Virus record (IMG/VR): IMGVR_UViG_3300043427_000544
Span: 1 to 26,485 of that record
Reading direction: 5' to 3' (one strand)
Source: a virus
Length of the DNA stretch: 26,485 bases
A program made the position numbers and the translations under genes. This document shows positions 1 through 7,584 of the stretch, piece by piece (the first letter of the stretch is position 1; each line of letters starts with the position of its first letter). The notes beneath the pieces are model-generated. The model did not search any database, was not told the origin of the DNA, and saw only the letters and a program-made list of their open reading frames with translations.

Positions 1-1482
1 ATCAAATCCTTTCAATCCATCAACCGCAGTAAAAGAGAAAAGCTTTGGCCCGCTCTTATAAGGAGATGTGATAAAGTCGGGAGCTATGTATCCGCTAAAG
101 AAAGATTGCACTCCTTCAAATAAATTATAATTAATTTTACTTGTTCCACTTGTTGCTCCCATTACAAAGGTATTATTTCCAAACGCAATCGATTCAAAAT
201 TAGCAACTGAAGCCGCTGGTATTGCAGTCCAATTTATTGCGTTTGTAGAGTAAGCTATTCGATTAGTTCCAAAATCTGTTACCGCAACAAAATATCCGTT
301 ACCAAAAGCTATTTTTTGAGGACTAAATGCTATTGAATTACTTATCCAAGTTAATCCATCAACTGAATATCTTGAGCCAATAGTAAACAGGCCATTAGCA
401 AAAAGAATTGTTGTAGAGTTAAAAACTGTTGCTTGCTCATCCCAATTTAAACCGTCATAAGAAGTAAAAGTTGTTCCTCCTGAAGATGCGCTACAAACCG
501 CAACCCAAATTCCATTACCATAAGCAACACCGCTAAATGATGGATTTATACTTGTTGTTCTTGATGTCCAAGTAATTCCATCTGGTGAGGTCATTATACG
601 ATTAGTTCCAGTATTAGCAACTGCAACATATAATCCATTTCCAAATGAAATATCTTGAAAAGTCATTACCTCACTAGGAGTTCTGCTTGTCCATGTTATT
701 CCATCTGGTGAGGTATTAATATATGATGTTGGAACTCCTGAAGCAATTACAAAACCAATGGCTACAAATTGACCATTTCCATAAGTAACGTGTTCAGCAC
801 CTAAATAACCGCCACTTGTCCAAGTAATTCCATCCGAAGAATATTGCACATTTGCAAAAACACCAACAAAAAACCCATTTCCATAAGCCATGCCTCTAAA
901 ACCTCCAGTTGGAGAAGCGGCTTGCCAATCAGTAATATCGTTGTTGGCGCTAACTTGATTTAAAGCAACTCTCCAAGTCCGATTGCCACCAACAAGAAAC
1001 TCGTTAAAATCTCCAGTCTCGCCAGCAATTGTAAAGTCAACCGAAGAACCTATTATTGTCTCTAATGGGTCGTTTCCTGTATTGCCCCAATTGTAGGTAA
1101 TATCGTTAATAAGCAAAGTAGTAACTGCTCCTGAATAGCCAGTTCTGAAAATTTGCAAGTTCCAAGCATTACCTCCATAGTTGGTAGCATACCCCCCCTG
1201 ATATTTTAGACCGTAATCATTTACAGGAGCGTTTTGGCCTGTTAAAACAACATAGCCTTTAACATCCTCACTTGGCATGGTGTAGCTAAAAGACAAGCTC
1301 GAAGACAAGAAAGTATTGCCTGGAGAGCTATACCACATTGCAGTATGGTAACCCGACTCGGGAGCAACTGCAATTGTCAATACATCGCCTTCGGTGTAGA
1401 ATAGTGAAGGAGCAACGCCGTTAATGGTAATTGTACCAAGACCTTCTCTAACTGCAAATTGTAATCTGAAATCGTTAGCCAT
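1..1482 (-). CDS. Large tail/baseplate protein with InlB-like domain and propeller repeats (3' end cut by window edge)
   Basis: Open from ATG at 1482 to the window edge, giving the first 494 residues; the rest lies to the left. Residues about 14-82 resemble the bacterial InlB-B-repeat-like fold (YTEGD, GY, MPSEDV). From about residue 199 there are seven repeats of roughly 40 residues with a strand of type YGNGxFVAV (near 199, 233, 279, 320, 360, 392, 433). They alternate with Asp-box-like turns SxDGITWTS (near 214, 258, 299, 340, 372, degenerate at 411). That spacing suggests a seven-bladed beta-propeller, as in BNR/sialidase-type folds. The start codon shares one base with the tape measure stop (TAATG), so translation is coupled. 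Position after the tape measure gene implies a tail-tip, baseplate or receptor-binding component. Binding role is inferred; no enzymatic residues were identified. Confidence 0.75.
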   Translation of the reverse strand, partial: MANDFRLQFAVREGLGTITINGVAPSLFYTEGDVLTIAVAPESGYHTAMWYSSPGNTFLSSSLSFSYTMPSEDVKGYVVLTGQNAPVNDYGLKYQGGYATNYGGNAWNLQIFRTGYSGAVTTLLINDITYNWGNTGNDPLETIIGSSVDFTIAGETGDFNEFLVGGNRTWRVALNQVSANNDITDWQAASPTGGFRGMAYGNGFFVGVFANVQYSSDGITWTSGGYLGAEHVTYGNGQFVAIGFVIASGVPTSYINTSPDGITWTSRTPSEVMTFQDISFGNGLYVAVANTGTNRIMTSPDGITWTSRTTSINPSFSGVAYGNGIWVAVCSASSGGTTFTSYDGLNWDEQATVFNSTTILFANGLFTIGSRYSVDGLTWISNSIAFSPQKIAFGNGYFVAVTDFGTNRIAYSTNAINWTAIPAASVANFESIAFGNNTFVMGATSGTSKINYNLFEGVQSFFSGYIAPDFITSPYKSGPKLFSFTAVDGLKGFD

Positions 1483-3377
1483 TAGCCTTTATTTATCTTA
1501 TTGTTTGCTTGTCCTAAAACATAAACCAAATCGTTGCCTTTTACTACAAACTCGCCGCTTACATCTCTGTTTTGCTCAAATAAACCTCCCTGAGCGCCTC
1601 CAGTAAATGACGAGCCACCTCCAACTCCTGAGCTTCCAACTGAAGAGCCACCGCCTCCACCTCCGCCACCTTTAGAACCTCCCAAGCTTTTAGCTTTGTT
1701 TGATACGAAACCAGCTAAAGCAATTAGGGCAACTCCAGCTCCAATTGCGACCGCTGGATTAAGAGTTTTTAATGCCGTTTTTATGCCTTCTACGGCAAGA
1801 CCAGTTGCAATAGCTAATTGTCCTAGCTGATTTAAAATACCAGCTAATCCGCCAAGTAATGCACCTCCAGCGGCTTTAATTACGTTGCCACCACTTGCTA
1901 AAGCATCACCAATTGCGAAAGCCATGTCACCAAGAGTATTTTCCGCGCCTTGTTCTAAAATATCAAATGTCTCGTTAACAAAAGCTTGAGTTTCTGCCAA
2001 TCTTCCTATAAATGTATCTAAAGAGCTAAAGCCTTCAGCTGCTCCGTTTGCAATTGCCGCGTAAAATTGCTCAATACCTATTCCGCTACCTTGTAATGCT
2101 TGATTTAAAGCATTAAGAGCTTGAATTTGACTTTGTATGTTTTCTAAATTAGCCTCTGGTAATTCAAATTTATCTCTTTCTGGTAGAGTTGGTTCAAAAG
2201 AAACTGCTGGTCTACTAAGTTCAATTTTTTGAATCTCCTCAAAAGTTCTAAGTAATTTTTGAGATTCAGCGTTTACTTTAGATGCTGAATTTGCGCTTTT
2301 ATCATTATAATCAACTGAGGCAATTAAATTTTGATTTACTAATGCAGTAAGTTTAACTCTTTCAGCTTCAATATCTGCTAATCTTTGAATTTCGGGATTT
2401 TGTTGTTTTAAATACCTTATTTGATTTTCATTAATTAAAACAAGTTCTTGTTGGCCTTGCGCTCTAAATTTTGCGGCTTTTTGTTCAAAGGCTGAAATTT
2501 GTTGCAATATTTCAGCATTTTTCTCTAGTATTAATCTTTCCTCATCTGCTAAGGCAACAATCTTATTTATACCACTTGAAGCAGTTGCACGAGCAACTAA
2601 AATTTGAGTTAACCTATTATAAGAGTCTCCAACTTTACCAGCCAAAATCTGTTCGTCTGATAAATTTTTAAATATGGTAGGAGCTTCTCCTCTAAGTTTT
2701 TCAACCGCTGCCAATCTTTTTTCTCTGCTTACAGTTTCATTTTCAATAACTGCTCTTAAAGATTGAATTTTTATTATTTCTTTATCAGCGCTTGCAGCTC
2801 CTTCTAATTGAGCTTGTGTTGTTTCTCCTAAAGTATCTTTGTATTTGTCTAATTGTTCGGCTAAAGATTTTGCAGCCTCTTCGGTCTTGAAAAAACCTTG
2901 CATTTGCAAAACAGTCAAAGCAGTTGTTAATATTGATATGCCTAAAACAACGGCGTTAGCTGGAGACAAAATAGATGCTAAAGCAGCCTTAACCGCGCTA
3001 CCAGTTGAGCCAGTACTATTTTTTAATTGTTGAAATGAGCCAGCCAATTGCTGAATGTTGTTACCAACACCAATAATTCCAAAAGGCGCGTCCTGGATAA
3101 TTCTTGCAAAGTCTGTTCCAACTGAATTGTAACCGCTAGTAGCTTTAGTTAAGGGTTCAACGCCAGCAGTTTTTAATTGAGTTAAAGCAGCCTTTGTTTG
3201 TGCTAATCTTGAGTTTAGACTTTGTATTTCTGGCAAATCAGTTGCCGCCTTTAAAGCCTTATCTAATTCTAAAGCTTGTTTTTCAAGAGTCTCAATAATT
3301 CTTACAGAATCGCCAAAACCTTTTCTTAAGCCGTCAATTACCGCTCCAATTTCAACCTCTATTTTTGGATTTGCCAT
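1482..3377 (-). CDS. Tail tape measure protein
   Basis: 631 residues. It sets tail length and occupies the tail lumen; the order chaperone pair, this gene, tail-tip gene is the standard siphovirus order. The N-terminal 80 residues and about residues 190-400 are heptad-like and rich in Ala, Lys, Glu and Gln, suggesting coiled coil. A hydrophobic stretch lies at about 127-160 (ASILSPANAVVLGIS) and another at about 530-585. A glycine/serine-rich stretch near 590-620 (a run of nine Gly) precedes a short C-terminal strand. At roughly 1.5 angstrom per residue, a known rule for tape measures, the tail would be near 95 nm, on the short side. Its start overlaps the end of the upstream chaperone gene by 26 nt. 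Identity rests on composition, size and position; the fold is not diagnostic by eye. Confidence 0.88.
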   Translation of the reverse strand: MANPKIEVEIGAVIDGLRKGFGDSVRIIETLEKQALELDKALKAATDLPEIQSLNSRLAQTKAALTQLKTAGVEPLTKATSGYNSVGTDFARIIQDAPFGIIGVGNNIQQLAGSFQQLKNSTGSTGSAVKAALASILSPANAVVLGISILTTALTVLQMQGFFKTEEAAKSLAEQLDKYKDTLGETTQAQLEGAASADKEIIKIQSLRAVIENETVSREKRLAAVEKLRGEAPTIFKNLSDEQILAGKVGDSYNRLTQILVARATASSGINKIVALADEERLILEKNAEILQQISAFEQKAAKFRAQGQQELVLINENQIRYLKQQNPEIQRLADIEAERVKLTALVNQNLIASVDYNDKSANSASKVNAESQKLLRTFEEIQKIELSRPAVSFEPTLPERDKFELPEANLENIQSQIQALNALNQALQGSGIGIEQFYAAIANGAAEGFSSLDTFIGRLAETQAFVNETFDILEQGAENTLGDMAFAIGDALASGGNVIKAAGGALLGGLAGILNQLGQLAIATGLAVEGIKTALKTLNPAVAIGAGVALIALAGFVSNKAKSLGGSKGGGGGGGGSSVGSSGVGGGSSFTGGAQGGLFEQNRDVSGEFVVKGNDLVYVLGQANNKINKG

Positions 3378-3669
3378 TTTTCTCTAGTTTACTTGCAATT
3401 TCCAACAATTTCTTTGCTTTCGCAAAGTCTTGCGGTGTTGACTCTAAATGCTTTGCCATCTTATCCCAAGGCAATGGCCAAATTTTTGTTTGGTCTAGGT
3501 TAGCACCTTTTTTTAAATGAGGTTGTAAACCAATTACCGCTTGAACTCTCATTGCCTCAATCATGTCCTTTTGGTCAATCTCGTGGCCTTTTATCAATGC
3601 CTTTAACTCTTTACGGCTTAAACAAAAAAGTTGCTCATAGGGCACCTTAGTACGGCCTACAAGCAACAT
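3352..3669 (-). CDS. Tail assembly chaperone, T-like part (expressed by -1 frameshift from the upstream gene)
   Basis: The stand-alone frame from the first ATG is 105 residues, but the same frame is open back to an A9 slippery run at 3716-3724 in the upstream gene. A -1 slip there gives a 228-residue fusion: 107 residues of the upstream protein, 16 linking residues (NINEDESEDYSARENL), then these 105. This matches the lambda G/GT arrangement, in which the extended form helps load the tail tube protein onto the tape measure. The linker plus N-terminus (SARENLMLLVGR, then LSRKELKALIKG) looks like one continuous helical domain, so the internal ATG is probably not the main start. The C-terminus is Lys-rich. 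It overlaps the tape measure start by 26 nt. Confidence in the frameshift is high from architecture; no expression evidence is available. Confidence 0.82.
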   Translation of the reverse strand: MLLVGRTKVPYEQLFCLSRKELKALIKGHEIDQKDMIEAMRVQAVIGLQPHLKKGANLDQTKIWPLPWDKMAKHLESTPQDFAKAKKLLEIASKLEKNGKSKNRG

Positions 3670-3677
3670 TAAATTTT

Positions 3678-3723
3678 CGCGAGCGGAATAATCTTCGCTC
3701 TCGTCTTCATTTATGTTTTTTTT
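3678..3723 (-). promoter_or_regulatory. Programmed -1 ribosomal frameshift site with downstream hairpin
   Basis: On the minus strand the upstream chaperone gene ends GAA AAA AAA ACA TAA. The heptamer A_AAA_AAA (3723-3717) is a classical slippery site, with AAA codons in both P and A sites. The -1 frame carries no stop until the end of the 3352-3669 gene. Beginning 13 nt after the heptamer is a hairpin, CGAGAGCG (3703-3696) / CGCTCGCG (3685-3678), with a 10-nt loop and one A-G mismatch; it could stimulate slipping. The spacer is a little longer than the usual 5-9 nt unless only the inner five pairs form. Confidence 0.78.
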
Positions 3724-4037
3724 TCTTGGCTTTCACCAATGCCCAACTCCAAAAGCAAGTCGGCCAAAACATCGTTAAACAACTTCATTACATCCTTTCC
3801 CTCAATCCAAACTTTTAACTCATCCAAAGCAACTGGATTTGTTGATTTACGCAAACAAGCAACTTTGTGGCATTCATGTAATAAAGCGTAAATGTAATCT
3901 AGTTTCGGTATTGCGTTGCCAGTAAATGCCTCTGCAATTCCTAATCCTGTAAAATCCTCAAAGTTTGCTAATGACCCAAGATTTGGGTAAAAGAAAATCT
4001 CCCCTTCTTTAAAAGGAGCTGAATGGTACTTAGCCAT
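3711..4037 (-). CDS. Tail assembly chaperone, G-like part
   Basis: 108 residues, beginning MAKYHSAPFKEGEIFFYPNL and ending QEKKT at an A9 run. It lies between the major tail protein and the tape measure, the fixed position of the tail assembly chaperone in siphoviruses. The body looks alpha-helical (LDYIYALLHECHKVACLR, VMKLFNDVLADLLLELG), as expected for gpG-like chaperones. The short product is made by normal termination at 3711; the long product arises by -1 slippage in the A run. It starts 9 nt after the tail tube gene ends, so it is probably in the same transcript. No specific family motif was recognised; the call depends on position, size and the frameshift signal. Confidence 0.82.
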   Translation of the reverse strand: MAKYHSAPFKEGEIFFYPNLGSLANFEDFTGLGIAEAFTGNAIPKLDYIYALLHECHKVACLRKSTNPVALDELKVWIEGKDVMKLFNDVLADLLLELGIGESQEKKT

Positions 4038-4046
4038 ATATTTTGT

Positions 4047-4463
4047 TTAGGTTGGTATAACGCTAATAACAGGAGCGCCAGCAAAGTCGAAAGTTCCTGA
4101 GAATGAAACTTGAGAGTTTCTTTCCGCGGTAATCTCAACTGAGTTTAATTGAGCGTCAACTGTAATGATTTTGTCTCCTGAGTCAGTACCACCAAAAACC
4201 AATTCAAATACTTTTCCGATGTCTTCCATCAAGTCAAAAGCTGAAAGGTTAGATACTCCAGTAGATGCAAAATCTAGGTCTCCACTAAAAGAGAAAGAGC
4301 CTGATTTGTCGCCGCCTTCTAGTCTTACACCATAATCGCCCGTGCAATCGTTTCTCACGGTTACGGACTCATTGGATATTGAAACAGACGCGGAGGTTTT
4401 ACAAACGACTGGAAGATTGTTCCACTCGAAAGTAAAGAAATTGCCTAATTGATATGTTGCCAT
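4047..4463 (-). CDS. Major tail (tube) protein
   Basis: 138 residues, nearly all beta-strand. The N-terminal MATYQLGNFFTFEWNNLPVVCKT, alternating Ser/Thr strands in the middle and the C-terminal SFSGTFDFAGAP resemble the TP901-1-like tail tube family, in which the protein stacks as hexamers around the tape measure. The GSFSFSGDLDF and VSFSGTFDF strands form an internal echo, typical of the tube sandwich. It lies between the tail terminator and the tail chaperone genes. It has its own promoter motif with a predicted leader of about 10 nt, fitting its need for high expression relative to the neck genes upstream. Small for this family, but smaller tube proteins are known. Confidence 0.85.
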   Translation of the reverse strand: MATYQLGNFFTFEWNNLPVVCKTSASVSISNESVTVRNDCTGDYGVRLEGGDKSGSFSFSGDLDFASTGVSNLSAFDLMEDIGKVFELVFGGTDSGDKIITVDAQLNSVEITAERNSQVSFSGTFDFAGAPVISVIPT

Positions 4464-4479
4464 TGCTTATTCGTTTTAA

Positions 4480-4507
4480 CAAATATACATAAATTTTTAT
4501 TTACTAA
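4480..4507 (-). promoter_or_regulatory. Promoter of the major tail protein gene
   Basis: Minus-strand TATATTTG at 4487-4480 matches the Bacteroidota -7 element TAnnTTTG. A weak TTA stands 17 nt upstream at 4507-4505, where TTG is expected. The 20-base stretch TATATTTGTTAAAACGAATA is identical to that upstream of the portal gene. The final G is 17 nt before the ATG, the same spacing as at three other genes. Predicted start near 4473. Confidence 0.7.
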
Positions 4508-4953
4508 GATACTTGGAAAATATCCAAGGTATAAGACAAGATTTTTTGGTAAGCTATTTGGCTACTACCTTGCTCAATTTGTGTTCTGCTAAAGTTTTTT
4601 CTAATCTCTAAAACTTGCAAATCAGCTGGAAACGTAAGATAATCCAAAGTCATTTTTAATTGAATGGCATTGGAAATATTTTCCGAAAGCTTTTTACCTC
4701 CGTTACCTTGTGCAAACTTAGTTACAATATTGATTTGAAAGGTTGCGTTTTGTCTTATTGAGCAATCGTTGTTTGTTGTCTCGGCTTCGTTTTGGTCTGT
4801 AATAAGGACGTAAGCGGCCGAGCCTTGGTAGTTTGCTGGATTTATGCCAGGCGGTAATTCCGTATCGTAAATTGGAATAGTAACTCCGCTAAGAGTCAGA
4901 GGAGTAATTGCATTAATTACGGCAATTCGTATGTCGGTAGCTATTTCTCTCAT
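4504..4953 (-). CDS. Tail terminator / tail completion protein
   Basis: 149 residues. It opens with a helix (MREIATDIRIAVINAIT) followed by PIYDTELPPG and alternating strands (AAYVLITDQNE, FQINIVTKF), then a helix and two more strands. This pattern resembles the lambda gpU / DUF3168-like tail terminator fold, a ring that stops tube growth and joins the tail to the neck. It stands directly before the tail tube gene and overlaps the HK97 gp10-like gene by ATGA. The fold assignment is from gene order and predicted strand pattern rather than a clear motif. Confidence 0.65.
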   Translation of the reverse strand: MREIATDIRIAVINAITPLTLSGVTIPIYDTELPPGINPANYQGSAAYVLITDQNEAETTNNDCSIRQNATFQINIVTKFAQGNGGKKLSENISNAIQLKMTLDYLTFPADLQVLEIRKNFSRTQIEQGSSQIAYQKILSYTLDIFQVS

Positions 4954-5414
4954 CCTAAATCTTTGTTTATCTCGTTTTCAATATCCGTTACTAAATTAGC
5001 GGTATTCCTAAAAAAGGCTGGCATTAAATAAGGTCGGCCAATAATTCGTCCTTGTCCGTTTCGGTAAAATCTCCTGGCTATGTCTCGAACCTCTTGCGTA
5101 TACTGAGGATTAGAAAGAATCTCTCTTGCGCTTAATCCCGTGCCAAATTCTAACCAAGCCTCAATCTCAAATACTGGGTCGCCTGACTGCACGCCAACTC
5201 TCCAGGCTAAACCGTTTTCTTCAACTACTTTGTCAATTCTTTGCTTAATATTTAGCGGCTGGCCTTCCCAACTGCTAGGAGCGTTTCTAATTGCCTCAAT
5301 TTCAATATCGGTTGCCGTGCTTGCCAAAATATCTTTGACGGCGTCAATTACAATTTGCTCTTGCTTGTCCAAGTCTTTTAAAGCCGCGTCCAAGCCTTTT
5401 ACCGTAACCGCCAT
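4950..5414 (-). CDS. HK97 gp10-like neck / tail completion protein
   Basis: 154 residues. Hallmarks of the HK97-gp10 family are visible: an N-terminal GLDAALKDLDK helix, a long helix with many Ala and Ile, the middle AWLEFGTG segment (normally YxxFxEFGT in this family) and a C-terminal GRPYLMPAF preceding a last helix. The protein acts at the head-tail junction during tail attachment. The start codon shares one base with the stop of the head-closure gene (TAATG), and the end overlaps the tail terminator gene by 4 nt. An insertion relative to short members lies around residues 95-120. Confidence 0.82.
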   Translation of the reverse strand: MAVTVKGLDAALKDLDKQEQIVIDAVKDILASTATDIEIEAIRNAPSSWEGQPLNIKQRIDKVVEENGLAWRVGVQSGDPVFEIEAWLEFGTGLSAREILSNPQYTQEVRDIARRFYRNGQGRIIGRPYLMPAFFRNTANLVTDIENEINKDLG

Positions 5415-5740
5415 TACACTCCGACCATGTTAATAATGTACTCTTTGTGCTGGCGTTCGTCATTCAATTGAACGCCTGTAATTTTGTAATACTTGCTCCG
5501 ATAATAAACCTGGTAGTTTTCGCTAGGAACAAAAGAAACTCTGTATTGTATTGCAATTTGGTAAGTGTTTGGCAATACCATTTCGCCAGCTTCCAAAGCG
5601 TTTCCAGCTCTAGTCTGTTTAACAGATGCAAACGTAGTTAAGAAAGTGCCTGGAGTAACAGTTGTGCCTCCAGCTCCATCGCTTACAGTTTGAAAGGAAA
5701 CAAACTCAACTTTTTGGTCGTATTTTCCAAAGTTTATCAT
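5414..5740 (-). CDS. Head closure / head-tail joining protein (SPP1 gp16-like)
   Basis: 108 residues. It begins MINFGKYDQKVEFVSF, then SDGAGGTTVTPGTFLTTFASVK, the usual opening of phage head-tail joining proteins (SPP1 gp16 / PF05521): a strand, a Gly-rich turn and the characteristic T-x-x-A-x-V-x strand. It ends with paired strands YYRSKYYKITGVQ and KEYIINMVGV. It closes the connector after packaging and presents a surface to the tail. ATGA overlap with the upstream adaptor gene and a one-base overlap with the gp10-like gene downstream place it in a tight neck operon. Confidence 0.83.
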   Translation of the reverse strand: MINFGKYDQKVEFVSFQTVSDGAGGTTVTPGTFLTTFASVKQTRAGNALEAGEMVLPNTYQIAIQYRVSFVPSENYQVYYRSKYYKITGVQLNDERQHKEYIINMVGV

Positions 5741-6204
5741 ACGAATAAGTCCGCTCTATATTTTAACTCAGTTGAAATACTAGCCTTTTGGGCGTATTGC
5801 TCTTGTACTGTAATTAGGTTTTGTCTAAAGGCAAAATCCGTTGCAATTCTTTTAAGCATTGCAACGTGCAAATCTTGAGGCAAAGGATTGGAGTTGTTAA
5901 ATCCAGCCGTATAAGTGTAATTGGCTACCTCTGTTTCGTCCGTTGTTACATCCGCAACCCAAGGCCCAATCGGGTAAATTCTTTGGCCAGTTTTATTATT
6001 TGTTACAACGACATTTCTTTCCACATAAAGCATTCCGCTTGCCTTCTCACTTTCAATTCTAGCCGCTGGGATTAGTTCGTTAGTAATCAAGGTATCCCAA
6101 TCTGAGAAATCAATTTGCATCCAAGCCTTTGCCTCTGCCAAAGTAATTGGCTCCGTTGCTACCTGGAAACTGTATCTAATGTCTACGGGTCTAATTACGC
6201 TCAT
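5737..6204 (-). CDS. Head-tail connector (gp6/gp15-like adaptor)
   Basis: 155 residues. The N-terminal EPITLAEAKAWMQIDFSDWDTLI is the signature of the phage gp6-like head-tail connector (PF05135): P-[IV]-[ST]-L-x-E-x-K-x-[WH]-L-[KR]-[IV]-[DE], followed by an all-helical region (LITNELIPAARIESEKASG) and a long insertion of strands. It forms the adaptor ring under the portal. Its start overlaps the stop of a 46-codon gene upstream (ATGA). The next gene starts inside its last codons. Confidence 0.85.
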   Translation of the reverse strand: MSVIRPVDIRYSFQVATEPITLAEAKAWMQIDFSDWDTLITNELIPAARIESEKASGMLYVERNVVVTNNKTGQRIYPIGPWVADVTTDETEVANYTYTAGFNNSNPLPQDLHVAMLKRIATDFAFRQNLITVQEQYAQKASISTELKYRADLFV

Positions 6205-6341
6205 TTTTTCTTATAGTCTTGTTTGTCCACTTTAATCCAAACCGCCAAGCCTTTGTCGACCAAATAGGTGTCGTAGGTCTTGCCTACGGTCAATATTTCG
6301 CCTTTCTGAAAGGGTGCTAGGTCAATTAATAATTTTATCAT
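6201..6341 (-). CDS. Small conserved-looking neck-region protein (46 aa)
   Basis: 46 residues, MIKLLIDLAPFQKGEILTVG and so on to QDYKKK, running from ATG at 6341 to a TGA that overlaps the connector start by ATGA. The sequence reads as a compact beta barrel: two short strands, a KGEILTVGKTY turn, then AVWIKVDK. No family was recognised. The coupled junction and absence of space for another gene support expression. It could be a small neck accessory or a leader peptide for the connector. Confidence 0.6.
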   Translation of the reverse strand: MIKLLIDLAPFQKGEILTVGKTYDTYLVDKGLAVWIKVDKQDYKKK

Positions 6342-6352
6342 AAAGATACTAT

Positions 6353-6895
6353 TTATTTCATTAAATGTTTTTTCTCATTCCATGGCTCGAAATCAGTCCA
6401 AGGTCGGTAAGAATGGAAAACGTAAAGCGAACGGATTAAACCAACCTTTAAGCCAAGCTCTTTAACTCTCATCGAAAACAATGAATCAAAAGCCAGGCTA
6501 TTTTCGACAAACTTAATTTTTTTCCAGGTCTTATACTGAAAGGCCATAAAAAACCCCGCAATGTACTCGTTTATTTCTTGCACCCCACCCCCCCCGTATG
6601 ACATGGCGATATTGTAATGATTTCTAATGTTTAAGTCGTTGCTAAAGGCTTTTCCATGCAATTGGTGCTTTGACCTTAGCCGATTGGTATAACATCCAAC
6701 CAATCCAAATTTGTCTCCATCTAAAGACAAAGCATCGTGTATTCTTTTGCCCCAGTCAGGAGTCAGATACAAAATATCACCGTCTTGTAAAACAATCCAA
6801 TCGTCATCGTTTGCATTTAGGCTGGCCAAGTATTCGTTGTAGGCTTTGCCAATGTCTTTCTCTAAACTAAAAGGATTTGAGTAAAATATTCTCAT
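6353..6895 (-). CDS. Glycosyltransferase-like protein (short GT-A type)
   Basis: 180 residues. It begins abruptly in the middle of a GT-A fold: MRIFYSNPFSLEKDIGKAYN, then DDWIVLQDGDILYL with a DGD (38-40) in the position of the metal-binding DxD. The later INEYIAGFFMAFQYKTWKKI resembles the acceptor-side segment of family 2 enzymes, in which a residue set around G-x-x-M is followed by a helix starting with W/Y. The usual first nucleotide-binding strand is very short, so this could be a minimal or truncated enzyme. It contains a G8 run (6588-6595) in codons for SYGGGG. ATGA overlap with the preceding glycosyltransferase indicates a single translated cassette. Donor and acceptor cannot be predicted. 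Confidence 0.7.
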   Translation of the reverse strand: MRIFYSNPFSLEKDIGKAYNEYLASLNANDDDWIVLQDGDILYLTPDWGKRIHDALSLDGDKFGLVGCYTNRLRSKHQLHGKAFSNDLNIRNHYNIAMSYGGGGVQEINEYIAGFFMAFQYKTWKKIKFVENSLAFDSLFSMRVKELGLKVGLIRSLYVFHSYRPWTDFEPWNEKKHLMK

Positions 6896-7584
6896 TTGTA
6901 GTTTACAAATTCAGGATGTTTTGAGAACTCTTCGTAAAGCTTTAAATTTATTTTACCGCTTTGTCTTCTTTCATTAATTGATAAAGACGAATCGACGGCA
7001 AAACGCCAATCTAAAACATCAAATAAATCAAGGCTATTTTTTACATCCATAAATGGTTTAGTAGTTAATCCTAAGTCATGTATTCTTTGACTGTATTCGA
7101 CGTGTTCAAATCCCCATAAGCCAAATTGAGGCCTCATTCCTCCAGCTACCTGAAGACATATATTTTTCAAATAAAGCATACATCCATTAGGAGCGGTATA
7201 TGTCATAAATCCTTCATGTTCACCGTAAAATCTTATTGAAGGACTATAAATGATGTCATTGCTTTTTTTATCAAATGTCAAGCACAAATGATTGACTTGA
7301 GAATTAATGTAAGGCTTAAACCAATCATGTGTTTTCGGTCTTACATCGTCATCACAAAGAAAAATGTGGTCATGTTTGTCGGCTAACTCTAAACACTTGT
7401 TTTTAGCCTTAGCTATTCCAACATTTTGCTCAAACCGATAATTAGATTTTACAGGTGTTTTGGATGCATCATCAACCACATAAATAGTAGCATTGATTGG
7501 CAAATATTTTTCCCATTCAATTAATGTTTCCTCAAATACTTCTTTTCTATTGTGCGTTGTTAAACAGACTGCAATTGTTTCCAT
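6892..7584 (-). CDS. Family 2 glycosyltransferase
   Basis: 230 residues. Clear GT-A fold: TIAVCLTTHNRKE at the N-terminus, YVVDDAS (35-41) for nucleotide-sugar binding, NVGIAKAKN (54-62), then FLCDDDVRP with DDD (78-80) as the metal site. The region around GFMTYTAPNGCMLYLKN and the GLWGFEHVEYSQRIHDLG helix match the acceptor half with the ED/EH-type catalytic position. No membrane segment. It starts 25 nt inside the end of the preceding glycosyltransferase gene. Sugar and acceptor unknown; in a phage the target may be its own virion proteins, a modified base, or the host surface. Confidence 0.88.
   Translation of the reverse strand: METIAVCLTTHNRKEVFEETLIEWEKYLPINATIYVVDDASKTPVKSNYRFEQNVGIAKAKNKCLELADKHDHIFLCDDDVRPKTHDWFKPYINSQVNHLCLTFDKKSNDIIYSPSIRFYGEHEGFMTYTAPNGCMLYLKNICLQVAGGMRPQFGLWGFEHVEYSQRIHDLGLTTKPFMDVKNSLDLFDVLDWRFAVDSSLSINERRQSGKINLKLYEEFSKHPEFVNYK

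Noticed and set aside
1-1482. Sialidase enzyme from the Asp-box turns
   Set aside because: Asp boxes are structural; the catalytic arginine triad and Tyr/Glu pair of sialidases were not seen, and the gene sits in the tail module.
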